A model generated the notes under the pieces. It saw nothing but the letters and a program-made list of their open reading frames with translations. It was not told where the DNA came from and did no database searches. Of a stretch of DNA of 5,031 bases, positions 1-5,031 are shown in pieces; the first letter of the stretch is position 1, and the number at the start of each line of letters is the position of its first letter. Position numbers and translations under genes: made by a program. Source of the DNA: an uncultured Oscillospiraceae bacterium (GTDB lineage: Bacteria > Bacillota_A > Clostridia > Oscillospirales > Oscillospiraceae); assembly GCA_910579155.1 (NCBI GenBank), contig CAJTTS010000184.1, positions 1 through 5,031 of the forward strand. Direction: 5' to 3'.

Positions 1-394
1 GCAGATTAGAGTACAGATCATTGACGTTCTGCGCCAGTGTACCAATTTCATCCTTTGTATGAATAGGGCAGCTTGCCCCGTGGTCTAATTTCATCATCTG
101 CTCGGTTGACGCAGAAATTTTCTTGATGGGGTCGGCAATCGCTTTGGAAAACAGGAGAGAGCAAACAACGGAGATCAGCAGGGAACAGCTTAACGAGATG
201 GGCAGGGCCTTTTCTACTGCCTCGGTTACAAACTGTTCCTGCTTGATGCTGATAACAACATCATCAGGGGTACTCACCGCAAGCTGCATCCGTGGGGCCA
301 GCAGATAGATCAACCCATGCGTGACAACAACGACAAAGAGCATGATACTCATGGTATACAGAAATATCTTCGGAAATAGTTTTAATCGTTTCAT
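1..394 (-). CDS. Sensor histidine kinase, N-terminal part (partial, cut by left edge)
   Basis: This is the membrane and HAMP portion of a two-component sensor kinase; 131 codons are visible before the window ends. Residues about 11-32 form a first membrane helix (FLYTMSIMLFVVVV). A short external loop of about 30 residues follows (about 33-63), then a second helix at about 64-83 (ALPISLSCSLLISVVCSLLF). A HAMP linker follows at about 84-131, with the DPIKKIS core at 88-94 and the KDEIGTLAQNVNDL segment. The HisKA and ATPase domains must lie beyond the edge. The ATG (394-392) overlaps the regulator's TGA (393-391) as ATGA, so the two are probably translationally coupled and are cognate partners. 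The kinase would autophosphorylate and pass phosphate to Asp52 of the regulator. The small external loop gives little room for a periplasmic-type ligand domain. Similar kinases often sit beside antimicrobial-peptide ABC transporters, but no such transporter is visible here, so the signal is unknown. Confidence 0.88.
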   Translation of the reverse strand, partial: MKRLKLFPKIFLYTMSIMLFVVVVTHGLIYLLAPRMQLAVSTPDDVVISIKQEQFVTEAVEKALPISLSCSLLISVVCSLLFSKAIADPIKKISASTEQMMKLDHGASCPIHTKDEIGTLAQNVNDLYSNL

Positions 395-1056
395 GGCTGT
401 ACCTCGTATTTGTAGCCGATGCCCTTGACTGTTACGATACAGTCAAGCCGCAGTTTCTTTCGCAGATTTTTGATGTAGGTGTCCACGGTTCGGTCGATGA
501 TTGGATAGTCAGCGCCCCACAGCTCGTCCAAAATCTGCGAACGGGTCAGCACCAGCCCCCTATGCTCCACCAGCAGCCGGAGCAAATCAATTTCCTTGGG
601 CATGATGTCGATTTTCCCGGCGCTGTCGCTGGCGGTATAGCCGGAGAAATCAACAGTCACATCGCCAAAGGTTATCGTTTGGGGTAACGGGGCCTGCCCA
701 CTCCGCCGCAGGAGGGCGGTGATCCGCCTTCCCAGCAATACCATAGAAAAGGGCTTTGTCATGTAGTCGTCGGCCTGCTCGTCGAAACTTCTGACTTGGG
801 TATATTCGTCCTCAAGAGCAGTCAACATCAGAATGGGCGTTGTGCTTGTTCGCCGTATCTCATGCAGAATGGACAGGCCGCTGACGTGTGGCAGCATGAT
901 GTCCAGCACAACCAGGTCGATGTTGTTCTCCCGGAAAAGCTGTAACGCCTCCCTGCCATCATAGGCCGGGATAACCTTGTGGCCTGCGGGCTTTAGGTAT
1001 TCACAAATCGCATCGTTAGTCTTGCGGTCATCTTCAACAATCAGCAATGTTGGCAT
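391..1056 (-). CDS. OmpR/PhoB-family response regulator
   Basis: A 221-residue two-component response regulator of normal family length. The receiver domain spans about residues 1-118. It has the acidic pair in IVEDD (Asp9/Asp10), the phosphoacceptor Asp52 in VVLDIMLP, Thr79 in MLTA, and Lys101 in MTKPF. A winged-helix DNA-binding domain follows at about 127-219, with TRSQILDELWG, DRTVDTYIKNLRKKL and the wing motif KGIGYKY. Phosphorylation by the overlapping kinase should promote dimer binding to direct repeats at target promoters. The open frame extends 21 codons further upstream, but the start at 1056 is chosen because AAGGAGGTGG (1061-1070) sits 4 bases before this ATG and the extension does not look like a receiver domain. 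It is the first gene of the operon, 54 bases downstream of a good promoter -10. The regulon cannot be read from the sequence. Confidence 0.95.
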   Translation of the reverse strand: MPTLLIVEDDRKTNDAICEYLKPAGHKVIPAYDGREALQLFRENNIDLVVLDIMLPHVSGLSILHEIRRTSTTPILMLTALEDEYTQVRSFDEQADDYMTKPFSMVLLGRRITALLRRSGQAPLPQTITFGDVTVDFSGYTASDSAGKIDIMPKEIDLLRLLVEHRGLVLTRSQILDELWGADYPIIDRTVDTYIKNLRKKLRLDCIVTVKGIGYKYEVQP

Positions 1057-1109
1057 TAGCCCACCTCCTTGGAAAGCATTGTAACATACAAATGTGGAAT
1101 GTATATGAA

Positions 1110-1138
1110 ATTCTAACAATGAAAATATGTACAGTCAA
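1110..1138 (-). promoter_or_regulatory. Sigma-70-type promoter of the two-component operon
   Basis: On the minus strand, TTGACT (1138-1133) and TAGAAT (1115-1110) are separated by exactly 17 bases. This matches the -35/-10 consensus at 5/6 and 5/6. Transcription would start near 1103 and leave a leader of about 47 bases before the regulator ATG at 1056, with its strong ribosome binding site. The AT-rich stretch is consistent with a promoter. I see no clear 11-base-spaced direct repeat for autoregulation. The site lies about 70 bases downstream of the transposase remnant's stop codon, so read-through from the debris is also possible. Confidence 0.75.
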
Positions 1139-1203
1139 ATAAATGTGGTTAGGGTCATTCATCCAGCAGTAGGAATTATTTAAGCAATCAAATAGAATTA
1201 TGG

Positions 1204-1374
1204 TTATCGCGTTAAGTCAGCATAGCCCAAGATGTTGGAAGCAGCCACAGCGCAGACAAGCCTGGGGAAAAGCTGAAGCGGCCAGAATCGGCGATTGAAG
1301 CGGAAGCAAAACTCATCAAAGCCGCTTTGCAGATGCTTTTTGCTCAGGCTATGATAGGTGCCTAGAAGAAAGGA
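1204..1374 (-). mobile_element. IS1595-family (ISXO2-like) transposase C-terminal remnant
   Basis: The last 56 codons plus stop match the end of ISXO2-like DDE transposases: GTYHSLSKKHLQ, then DEFCFRFNRRFWP, then a hydrophobic tail finishing at YADLTR. The natural stop seems preserved, so the right end of the old insertion probably lies within the roughly 70 bases beyond it (1130-1203). A run gggtcattcatcc at 1152-1164 could be part of the terminal repeat, but its partner is missing, so this is a guess. The upstream catalytic part is lost. Confidence 0.7.
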
Positions 1375-1602
1375 CTTCATATACCTTTTCCAGACGTATG
1401 TGCATACTTTCTTCAGCGTCCATAAACTGCCGGGAATACCGAATTCCTCTGGGCGGCGTGTTATAATCGTTTCTCGTATTTCCATCTGCTCCTCCGGTGC
1501 CAGCAGCAGATGCGTCCCCTTCTGGAACCCTCGTTTCTTCGGTTCCATGGAACTGTCTCCCTCTCGCTGATACGCCGTCCATTTTTCGCTGGCGCGATTC
1601 TG
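1375..1602 (-). mobile_element. IS630-family transposase remnant
   Basis: About 76 codons, from QNRASEKW to WKRYMK, fit the N-terminal DNA-binding and linker region of IS630-family transposases. The pattern is W..Y...G...M.PKKRG, then LAPEEQ, then RPEEFGI..SLWTLKKV. In intact proteins a second helix-turn-helix segment (typically around a YLK.WGLT motif) and the DDE catalytic core would follow. Here the match stops at about 1375, where IS1595 sequence begins. No terminal repeat or TA target duplication can be defined at either junction. Confidence 0.65.
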
Positions 1603-2000
1603 CCGCCTTGCTGGGTGGGGCTGGTACGAATGGTCTTTGAGACTGGCGATGATGCGCTCAATGCGCCCCACCGTCATGTCGTCGAGGGTCATCCCATCTG
1701 TGCCCGCCGTCATACTGCCCTGGGATTTGGCAATATTCTGATAGGCCAGCAGATAGAATTCGGGATTGTAGAGATTGCAATAGAGCCGCTCAAACACATA
1801 TCCCTTCTGTTTTGCTTTTTCTTCCAGACTTTTCAGCACAGCAATCGGATTTCTCATGATGTCTCACACCCCTTTCTTCTTTTGTGCTGACAGACAAACC
1901 GCTCCCCTTTGCCCTGTGGACGGCTTTCCCGTCCTCTGACTACTACGGGAGCTCTGTTACCATGGCGGATATTCAGAGCCGCCTTTCTCATGGCGCTCAT
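1603..2000 (-). mobile_element. Group II intron remnant (RNA 5' of the ORF plus RT N-terminus)
   Basis: The coding part is the first 85 codons of a group II intron reverse transcriptase (1857-1603). Just upstream, at 1899-1966, the minus-strand RNA reads like the conserved segment that precedes the ORF in bacterial group II introns (CCGTAGTAGTCAGAGG, GGGAAAGCC, CAAAGGGG). It folds as nested stems. An outer GCTCCC/GGGAGC stem pairs 1952-1947 with 1906-1901. An inner GGACGG/CCGTCC stem pairs 1934-1929 with 1923-1918 around a GAAAG loop. No domain V or VI is found, and no clear GTGYG 5' end. The right limit given here is therefore approximate. The element is truncated and should not splice. Confidence 0.65.
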
Positions 2001-2214
2001 AGCCGCGAATGGGCGGCGTTCCGCTTTAGGCAATCCCCGTTTAGCACGATAGAAATGAGCGTTCTGTATTCTCGGATGCGCCGTTCGCCGTTTTCCACTG
2101 TCCCGTGGCTGGGTCTGCCTTGAGCATTACGCAATGGCGTAAAGATGCAAAATCCGCCTTTACAGACGGAGCAAACTCGCTATCCCCCATAAGATTTCAA
2201 ACACAGCAAAGCGG
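2001..2214. other. Unassigned segment between intron remnant and unknown gene
   Basis: No convincing gene is seen here. The notable element is a perfect 6-base inverted repeat TTACGC-AATG-GCGTAA (2127-2142), flanked by GCA/TGC. A minus-strand frame of 49 codons (2190-2041, start MGDSEFAPSV) exists but has no clear ribosome binding site. A weak plus-strand promoter candidate, TTTACA with TATCCC about 16 bases later (2159-2186), could serve the gene at 2285. The segment may include more of domain I of the intron on the minus strand, but the boundary is not visible. Confidence 0.4.
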
Positions 2215-2261
2215 CGCTCTCGCTTGCCGGAAGCTATCCGGTGGCCGAGGGCGGCTTTTTT
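2215..2261 (+). terminator. Terminator-like or attenuator hairpin before the unknown gene
   Basis: CGCTCTCG (2215-2222) pairs with CGAGGGCG (2246-2253) with one G-T pair. It encloses an inner hairpin CCGGA-AGCTA-TCCGG (2227-2241), and a T6 run follows at 2256-2261. This has the form of an intrinsic terminator. It ends only 8 bases before the ribosome binding site AAGGAGGAG (2269-2277) of the gene at 2285. It may insulate that gene from upstream transcription, or act as a leader attenuator if transcription starts further upstream. The sequence does not show a competing antiterminator clearly. Confidence 0.55.
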
Positions 2262-2284
2262 GTTTCGTAAGGAGGAGAAGCCAC

Positions 2285-2698
2285 ATGGCATATCGGAAAG
2301 TATATTTTCGCATCCATACCGACTGCTACGACTCGGGCTGGTCAAGCGATGCCGGCAGAGCCGTATTCAAAGAGGAAAGCCGCCGTCTATACCAAGAGTT
2401 GGGGCGGGCTGCTGCCCTGGGATGCAATGGAAGCTGCGATACAGTTACCAAGCACCGACAGGACCTCTATCTGCATCCCGACAGCTTCAGCGGTGTCATA
2501 GATGAGGCCAATATCCAATCTCTACAGGAACATCTGCCAAAAGCGAAAACCTTTCGCTTTTATCAAGTTGACTGCTATGAGGAATATCAAGATCTGAGCG
2601 ATGAAGCGTACAGGGCGGAGCTGGAGGCAAAACGGGATGAGATCAAGGACTATATCCTGAAAAATGCAGAACAAAACGCAGAGATCTTTATATTGTAG
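2285..2698 (+). CDS. Small hypothetical protein, 137 residues
   Basis: I do not recognise a named family. The protein is soluble, with no signal peptide or membrane helix, and is rich in Tyr, Glu, Lys and Arg. It begins with a beta-like stretch, AYRKVYFRIHTDCYDSGWS. Middle motifs are CDTVTKHRQDLYLHPDSFSGV (about 51-71) and KTFRFYQVDCYEEYQDLSD (about 88-106). A charged helical tail follows (about 107-133, AELEAKRDEIKDYILKNAEQ). Four cysteines (14, 47, 51, 97) are spread along it without a clear metal-binding spacing. The start at 2285 is set by AAGGAGGAG with 9 bases between AGGAGG and ATG. The frame is open further upstream to 2105, but that part is not protein-like and covers the hairpin. 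It stands alone between mobile-element debris and the hydrolase, so it is probably accessory cargo. Proteins of this general look occur in integrative elements of gut Clostridia; that link is from memory and tentative. Confidence 0.75.
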   Translation: MAYRKVYFRIHTDCYDSGWSSDAGRAVFKEESRRLYQELGRAAALGCNGSCDTVTKHRQDLYLHPDSFSGVIDEANIQSLQEHLPKAKTFRFYQVDCYEEYQDLSDEAYRAELEAKRDEIKDYILKNAEQNAEIFIL

Positions 2699-2739
2699 AC
2701 CCCGTTGCAATTCACGTTGCGAAACACTTTAAAATCTGC

Positions 2740-2762
2740 CGCCTGTGCGATAAGGACAGGCG
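2740..2762. repeat. Perfect 7-base inverted repeat, possible weak terminator
   Basis: CGCCTGT (2740-2746) and ACAGGCG (2756-2762) form a 7-base-pair stem with a 9-base loop. On the minus strand TTTT comes 5 bases after the stem, so it could be a weak terminator for the hydrolase gene ending at 2819. On the plus strand no T-run follows. The rest of 2699-2818 shows nothing I can assign. Confidence 0.4.
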
Positions 2763-2818
2763 TAACTTAATAGGAAACCGATTCGTAGCTTAGGGCATAC
2801 GGTGCTTACAAACTCACG

Positions 2819-3796
2819 TTAATGATTCTTCTCAATATCCTGCCAGTTTGGATTGCTCAATATCTCCGCATTTTCTCCCAGGAACACCTTTCCGGCCTCC
2901 TGGTCACCTTGAAGGTGGTAGAGCATCCAGGCGGTCATGTACCCATCCGTCCGTGCCTGCATTTGTTCATGTTCGGCGCCAGTGACACGGGCACGAATTT
3001 TCAGCACGCCATCTGTTATGCTGTCATAGATTTCCACTAAAGAGGCGAGAGGGGCCACACCGCCAAATTCAGTGTTGATGTCTGCCACACCCAAATCATC
3101 AGAAGTGCCGGTGGCTGCCGTCATAAAATAAGGGACAGAAATTTTGGAACTGTCATACTCCCATCCCATGCTGATGGCCAGTAACGGATACGCCGCGCTG
3201 CCAGTGAAAATCGCTTTGTAGAGGTGGCTGTTTTCGTATTTGGTGGCTGCGCCCAGCGCCCCCGCACCGCCCTGCGAATATCCGGTAATGCCGATATTGT
3301 CCCGGTCGATCTGACCAGCAATCTCACTCTCGTTCAACACAAAATCCAGGGCGATGGACGTTGTCTCGCCGGTACCGGCCTGGGGGTCGTCCGTACCCAC
3401 GACAACGAACCCCCAAGAGGCCAGCCGCTGGAAGAAGGGCAGATAAATTTTAGCGGGTGTGTTGCTTCCGTTCACCACCATCACCACAGGGTACTGCTTG
3501 CCGCTGGTTCTCAACTCAGCGGGGTAGTATACGCGGATGGCACCGATGGATTTGTTGTCCGATTTGTACTCCAGATGCTCCACCTCGTAGCCGCCCTGGC
3601 CTACATAGTATTCCTCCAGCTTGCCGCCTGCGGGAAACGTTTCAGCAAACGACTTGTAGTAGTCATCCGGCAGAATGGGGGTGTTCAGCGTTTTCCAATT
3701 CTTATACCGGGCATAAGCAAAAAATACTGCCAGCAGCGCCATCAGCACTAACGCCACAATGCCTAAAATCTTCAACACTTTTTTCATCACGTCCAT
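2819..3796 (-). CDS. Membrane-anchored or exported alpha/beta hydrolase
   Basis: A 325-residue alpha/beta hydrolase resembling the chlorophyllase/PET-hydrolase-like group. These serine esterases act on ester bonds of small or polymeric substrates; the substrate here is unknown. Residues 5-28 are a basic-then-hydrophobic leader, either a signal anchor or a signal peptide with possible AYA cleavage at 27-29, so the enzyme probably works outside the membrane. The core strand YPVVMVVNGSN (102-112) carries the likely oxyanion region. LASWGFVVVGTDDP (125-138) follows, then the nucleophile elbow GYSQGG with Ser174. The probable acid is Asp233 or Asp234 (TGTSDD), and the probable base is His276 (GAEHEQM). 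All three catalytic elements appear intact. The start at 3796 is chosen because AGAGGAGA (3810-3803) lies 6 bases upstream; a second ATG at 3787 would give 322 residues. The frame extends to 3874, but that part covers the promoter. It is divergent from the TetR gene, which suggests control by that regulator. Confidence 0.88.
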   Translation of the reverse strand: MDVMKKVLKILGIVALVLMALLAVFFAYARYKNWKTLNTPILPDDYYKSFAETFPAGGKLEEYYVGQGGYEVEHLEYKSDNKSIGAIRVYYPAELRTSGKQYPVVMVVNGSNTPAKIYLPFFQRLASWGFVVVGTDDPQAGTGETTSIALDFVLNESEIAGQIDRDNIGITGYSQGGAGALGAATKYENSHLYKAIFTGSAAYPLLAISMGWEYDSSKISVPYFMTAATGTSDDLGVADINTEFGGVAPLASLVEIYDSITDGVLKIRARVTGAEHEQMQARTDGYMTAWMLYHLQGDQEAGKVFLGENAEILSNPNWQDIEKNH

Positions 3797-3828
3797 CTCC
3801 CATCTCCTCTTGACTTTGTCAGAGAAAC

Positions 3829-3862
3829 ATATTATGATTACCGTATTTGGAACAAATGTCCC
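3829..3862 (-). promoter_or_regulatory. Candidate hydrolase promoter overlapped by a palindromic operator
   Basis: On the minus strand TAATAT (3834-3829) is a fair -10, with TTGTTC (3855-3850) as a weak -35 at a short 15-base spacing. The -35 lies inside the imperfect palindrome GGAACA-AA-TGTCCC (3849-3862, one mismatch), which is the form of a TetR-family operator. Binding there would block the hydrolase promoter. A leader of about 26 bases would precede the start at 3796. This is a prediction from short matches only. Confidence 0.4.
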
Positions 3863-3884
3863 GTTTAAGAACATCTATCCCTAT

Positions 3885-3941
3885 TGGCTGATATAGGATA
3901 CCATATTGACCTCCATGATACAAGAACGTACTGGCTGATAT
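3885..3941. repeat. Direct repeat TGGCTGATAT (two copies) in the divergent spacer
   Basis: TGGCTGATAT occurs at 3885-3894 and again at 3932-3941, with starts 47 bases apart. A second short repeat, GGAACAAA, occurs at 3849-3856 and 3951-3958, so the pairs frame the spacer between hydrolase and regulator. Repeats at this position are candidate regulator-binding sites. TTGACC at 3906-3911 could be a -35 for the TetR gene, but no good -10 follows at standard spacing. Confidence 0.45.
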
Positions 3942-3977
3942 GCGCTATGCGGAACAAAAGGAGGATTTTGTACCTCA

Positions 3978-4499
3978 ATGAAACGAAACCAAACTGCTTT
4001 TATGAAGTTGTGTCTGGCGGATGCGCTGATTAAATTGATGGCCGCCCAAGACTACGACAGCATCAATGTGAATACGATTTGCGAACTGGCAGGGGTAGGG
4101 AGGACAACCTTCTACCGGCACCTTGACTGCAAGAACAGCAAAGAGGAGCTGCTGATATTCAAAATCAATTACGAGTGGGGCCGCTATGCTGATTTACACC
4201 AAGAGGATGTGGAGAAAGACAAGGGCTTTGCACTCACCTGTTTCATCTATGAAAACCGGCGGCTGTTCTCCCTGCTTTACAACAATGGACTGATCGTGGT
4301 TATCATGCGCGCTTGTGAATTGCTGGTGTCCGGCGGGGAGACTTGGGATAAAAATTTCTCCTATTTGATGTCTTTTTTTATCTATGGCTATTTTGGTGTC
4401 ATCTATCAGTGGATCAAGTACGGCTTTGATGAAGCGCCGGAGCAGGTGCAAAAGCATATTATTGATTCCTTTTCGGCAGGTTTGACTCAAAATACATAA
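3978..4499 (+). CDS. TetR/AcrR-family transcriptional regulator
   Basis: A 173-residue TetR-type regulator. The N-terminal helix-turn-helix spans about residues 10-50 (LCLADALIKLMAAQDYDSINVNTICELAGVGRTTFYRHL). Its recognition helix is GRTTFYRHL, as is usual for the family. The C-terminal helical domain ends in FFIYGYFGVIYQWIKYGF (133-150), which resembles the TetR_C_7-like ligand/dimer domain of Firmicute regulators. It should bind DNA as a dimer and release on an unknown ligand. It is divergent from the hydrolase with a 181-base spacer containing a palindrome and repeats, so autoregulation and hydrolase control are the natural inference. The ATG at 3978 is the only plausible start, because an in-frame TGA lies about 40 bases upstream and no other start codon intervenes. 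The AGGAGG at 3959-3964 is 13 bases away, longer than usual, so initiation may be inefficient. An intrinsic terminator follows directly. Confidence 0.92.
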   Translation: MKRNQTAFMKLCLADALIKLMAAQDYDSINVNTICELAGVGRTTFYRHLDCKNSKEELLIFKINYEWGRYADLHQEDVEKDKGFALTCFIYENRRLFSLLYNNGLIVVIMRACELLVSGGETWDKNFSYLMSFFIYGYFGVIYQWIKYGFDEAPEQVQKHIIDSFSAGLTQNT

Positions 4500-4502
4500 A
4501 AT

Positions 4503-4537
4503 CAGGCTGGCAGGGCTGTCCCTGTCAACCTGGTTTT
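4503..4537 (+). terminator. Intrinsic terminator of the TetR gene
   Basis: CAGGCTGGCAGGG (4503-4515) pairs with CCCTGTCAACCTG (4520-4532), with one G-T pair, one mismatch and a 4-base loop CTGT. TTTT follows at 4534-4537, and it starts 4 bases after the TetR stop. An A-run on the other side means it could also act, more weakly, for minus-strand transcription. Confidence 0.8.
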
Positions 4538-4586
4538 ATGCACACATCCAATCAGTGATAGGAGATATTTGAATCAACAAGTTTAT

Positions 4587-4616
4587 AAAAAACTCCCACC
4601 TGTGCAAACAGGTGGG
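4587..4616 (-). terminator. Intrinsic terminator of the LysR-type gene
   Basis: A perfect 9-base-pair stem is formed by CCCACCTGT (4595-4603) and ACAGGTGGG (4608-4616), with loop GCAA. On the minus strand it is followed by AG and a T6 run (4592-4587). It lies 20 bases beyond the stop of the LysR-type gene. With the TetR terminator it separates two convergent genes. Confidence 0.9.
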
Positions 4617-4636
4617 GCATTCGGCTTTTCCGATAC

Positions 4637-5031
4637 TTAAACTAATGGCATTGGATTCCCCTCCCACTCGTTTTTCAATAGGCGTAAAAACTCTTTGGAG
4701 GCCCTGGAAAACACTTGGTATTTTTTCCATACAATGTACAGCCCGGCCTCTAAGGTGGGAGATAGTGGGCGAAAGCAAAGTTCGCTTTCCCCGGTGGTGT
4801 TGATGATTTTATCCAGCGTAATGGCATAACCAATACCTTTTTTCACAAATAGGGACGCATTGAAGATCAAGTCATAGGTCATGACAATATTCAGTTTGCA
4901 GACATCTCTTTGCAGCCATGCCATCATATCACCACTGATGGAGGTCTGGTGAGATACGATTAACGGCTTGTCCCATAAGTCCTGGGCGCATATCGTTTCT
5001 TTCTCTGCCAGTGGACTGTCCTTCCGCATGA
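4637..5031 (-). CDS. LysR-family transcriptional regulator, C-terminal part (partial, cut by right edge)
   Basis: The last 131 or so codons of a LysR-type regulator, covering the second half of the effector-binding (periplasmic-binding-like) domain. The family pattern is visible in SPLAEKETICAQDLWDKPLIV, where a ligand-domain strand leads into a helix. It continues in the segment KLNIVMTYDLIFNASLFVKKGIGYAITLDK, which corresponds to the usual 'x-V-x-x-G-x-G-(I/V)' helix-strand region. The ending LSPTLEAGLYIVWKKYQVFSRASKEFLRLLK is the typical final strand and helix. The winged-helix DNA-binding N-terminus lies outside the window. The Met near the right edge (5029) is internal, since the open frame runs to the last base. 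Target genes are usually divergent from the LysR start, so they would be beyond the right edge. The effector is unknown. Confidence 0.88.
   Translation of the reverse strand, partial: MRKDSPLAEKETICAQDLWDKPLIVSHQTSISGDMMAWLQRDVCKLNIVMTYDLIFNASLFVKKGIGYAITLDKIINTTGESELCFRPLSPTLEAGLYIVWKKYQVFSRASKEFLRLLKNEWEGNPMPLV

Larger units (their letters stand above)
1204..1857 (-). pseudogene. Mosaic open frame: group II intron RT / IS630 transposase / IS1595 transposase fragments
   Basis: This single uninterrupted 217-codon frame contains three family-specific pieces. Residues 1-85 match the start of group II intron maturase/reverse transcriptases (FERLYCNLYNPEFYLLAYQN, GTDGMTLDDM, SYQPHPARR). Residues about 86-161 match the helix-turn-helix and linker part of IS630-family transposases (EKWTAYQREG, EPKKRG, LAPEEQMEIRETI, RRPEEFGI, SLWTLKKV). 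Residues about 162-217 match the C-terminus of IS1595/ISXO2-like transposases (GTYHSLSKKHLQ, DEFCFRFNRRFWP, ending YADLTR). The reverse transcriptase palm with its YADD motif, the maturase domain, the IS630 DDE catalytic core and most of the IS1595 catalytic core are absent, so neither transposition nor splicing activity is expected. A ribosome binding site (AAAGGGGTG, ending about 10 bases before ATG) belongs to the intron ORF. Translation of the mosaic is possible but unproven. Family assignments rest on remembered motifs. Confidence 0.8.

Noticed and set aside
123..308. Plus-strand 61-codon frame at the left edge
   Set aside because: It is antisense to the histidine kinase membrane/HAMP region, which is well supported.
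1461..1661. Frameshifted continuation of the intron RT, suggested by PAKNG in another frame next to the RT/IS630 junction
   Set aside because: The resemblance to the RT motif PKKNGK covers only a few residues and the following residues do not match; the IS630 reading in the main frame is longer and better.
1603..1857. Retron or other defence-type reverse transcriptase
   Set aside because: The N-terminal motifs are of the group II intron maturase type, the catalytic palm is missing, and no msr/msd-like RNA is evident.
1884..2123. Plus-strand 79-codon frame (start MLTDKPLPFALWT) opposite the intron remnant
   Set aside because: It is antisense to the structured intron RNA, has no good ribosome binding site, and its sequence is explained by the conserved intron stems read backwards.
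2041..2190. Minus-strand 49-codon frame (start MGDSEFAPSV)
   Set aside because: It has a plausible-looking composition, but no clear ribosome binding site and no recognised family; too short to support as a gene.
2699..2818. Possible attachment site or element boundary between the unknown gene and the hydrolase
   Set aside because: Only a short inverted repeat is present; no second copy of a core sequence and no integrase in the window.
3224..3813. Long plus-strand frames opposite the hydrolase (3224-3751 and 3457-3813)
   Set aside because: They are shadows of the hydrolase coding strand, with low-complexity His/Pro/Arg stretches and no start signals.
4194..4490. Minus-strand 98-codon frame opposite the TetR gene
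   Set aside because: It is antisense to a well-supported gene and has no family features.

Overview
The window looks like an accessory or genome-rearrangement region of a low-to-mid GC Firmicute, most likely a gut-type Clostridia (Oscillospiraceae/Lachnospiraceae-like). The reasons are strong AGGAGG ribosome binding sites, hydrophobic intrinsic terminators with T-runs, a VanR/OmpR-type two-component pair, and debris of group II intron, IS630 and IS1595 elements. The organism assignment is inference from style, not from a marker gene.

Layout. (1) 1-1138, minus strand: a two-component operon read leftwards, with promoter at 1110-1138, an OmpR/PhoB response regulator at 391-1056, and the start of a sensor histidine kinase at 394 that runs off the left edge. 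The stop of the regulator and the start of the kinase share ATGA. (2) 1204 to about 2000, minus strand: mobile-element debris. One 217-codon open frame is a mosaic of three unrelated elements: the N-terminus of a group II intron reverse transcriptase, the N-terminal part of an IS630-family transposase, and the C-terminus of an IS1595 (ISXO2-like) transposase. The structured intron RNA 5' of the intron ORF is still recognisable upstream. (3) 2001-2698, plus strand: an unassigned segment, then a terminator-like hairpin with a T6 run placed directly before the ribosome binding site of a 137-residue protein of unknown function. (4) 2819-4499: a membrane-anchored or exported alpha/beta hydrolase (minus) divergent from a TetR-family regulator (plus). 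The 181-base spacer has an imperfect palindrome and a 10-base direct repeat, which makes the TetR protein the likely local regulator. (5) 4500-5031: two terminators for convergent genes, then the C-terminal part of a LysR-type regulator (minus) entering from the right edge.

I see no CRISPR array, tRNA, rRNA or complete mobile element. No obviously new defence or metabolic system is visible. The best leads are the three-element mosaic frame, the attenuator-like leader of the unknown 137-residue gene, and the hydrolase/TetR intergenic repeats.
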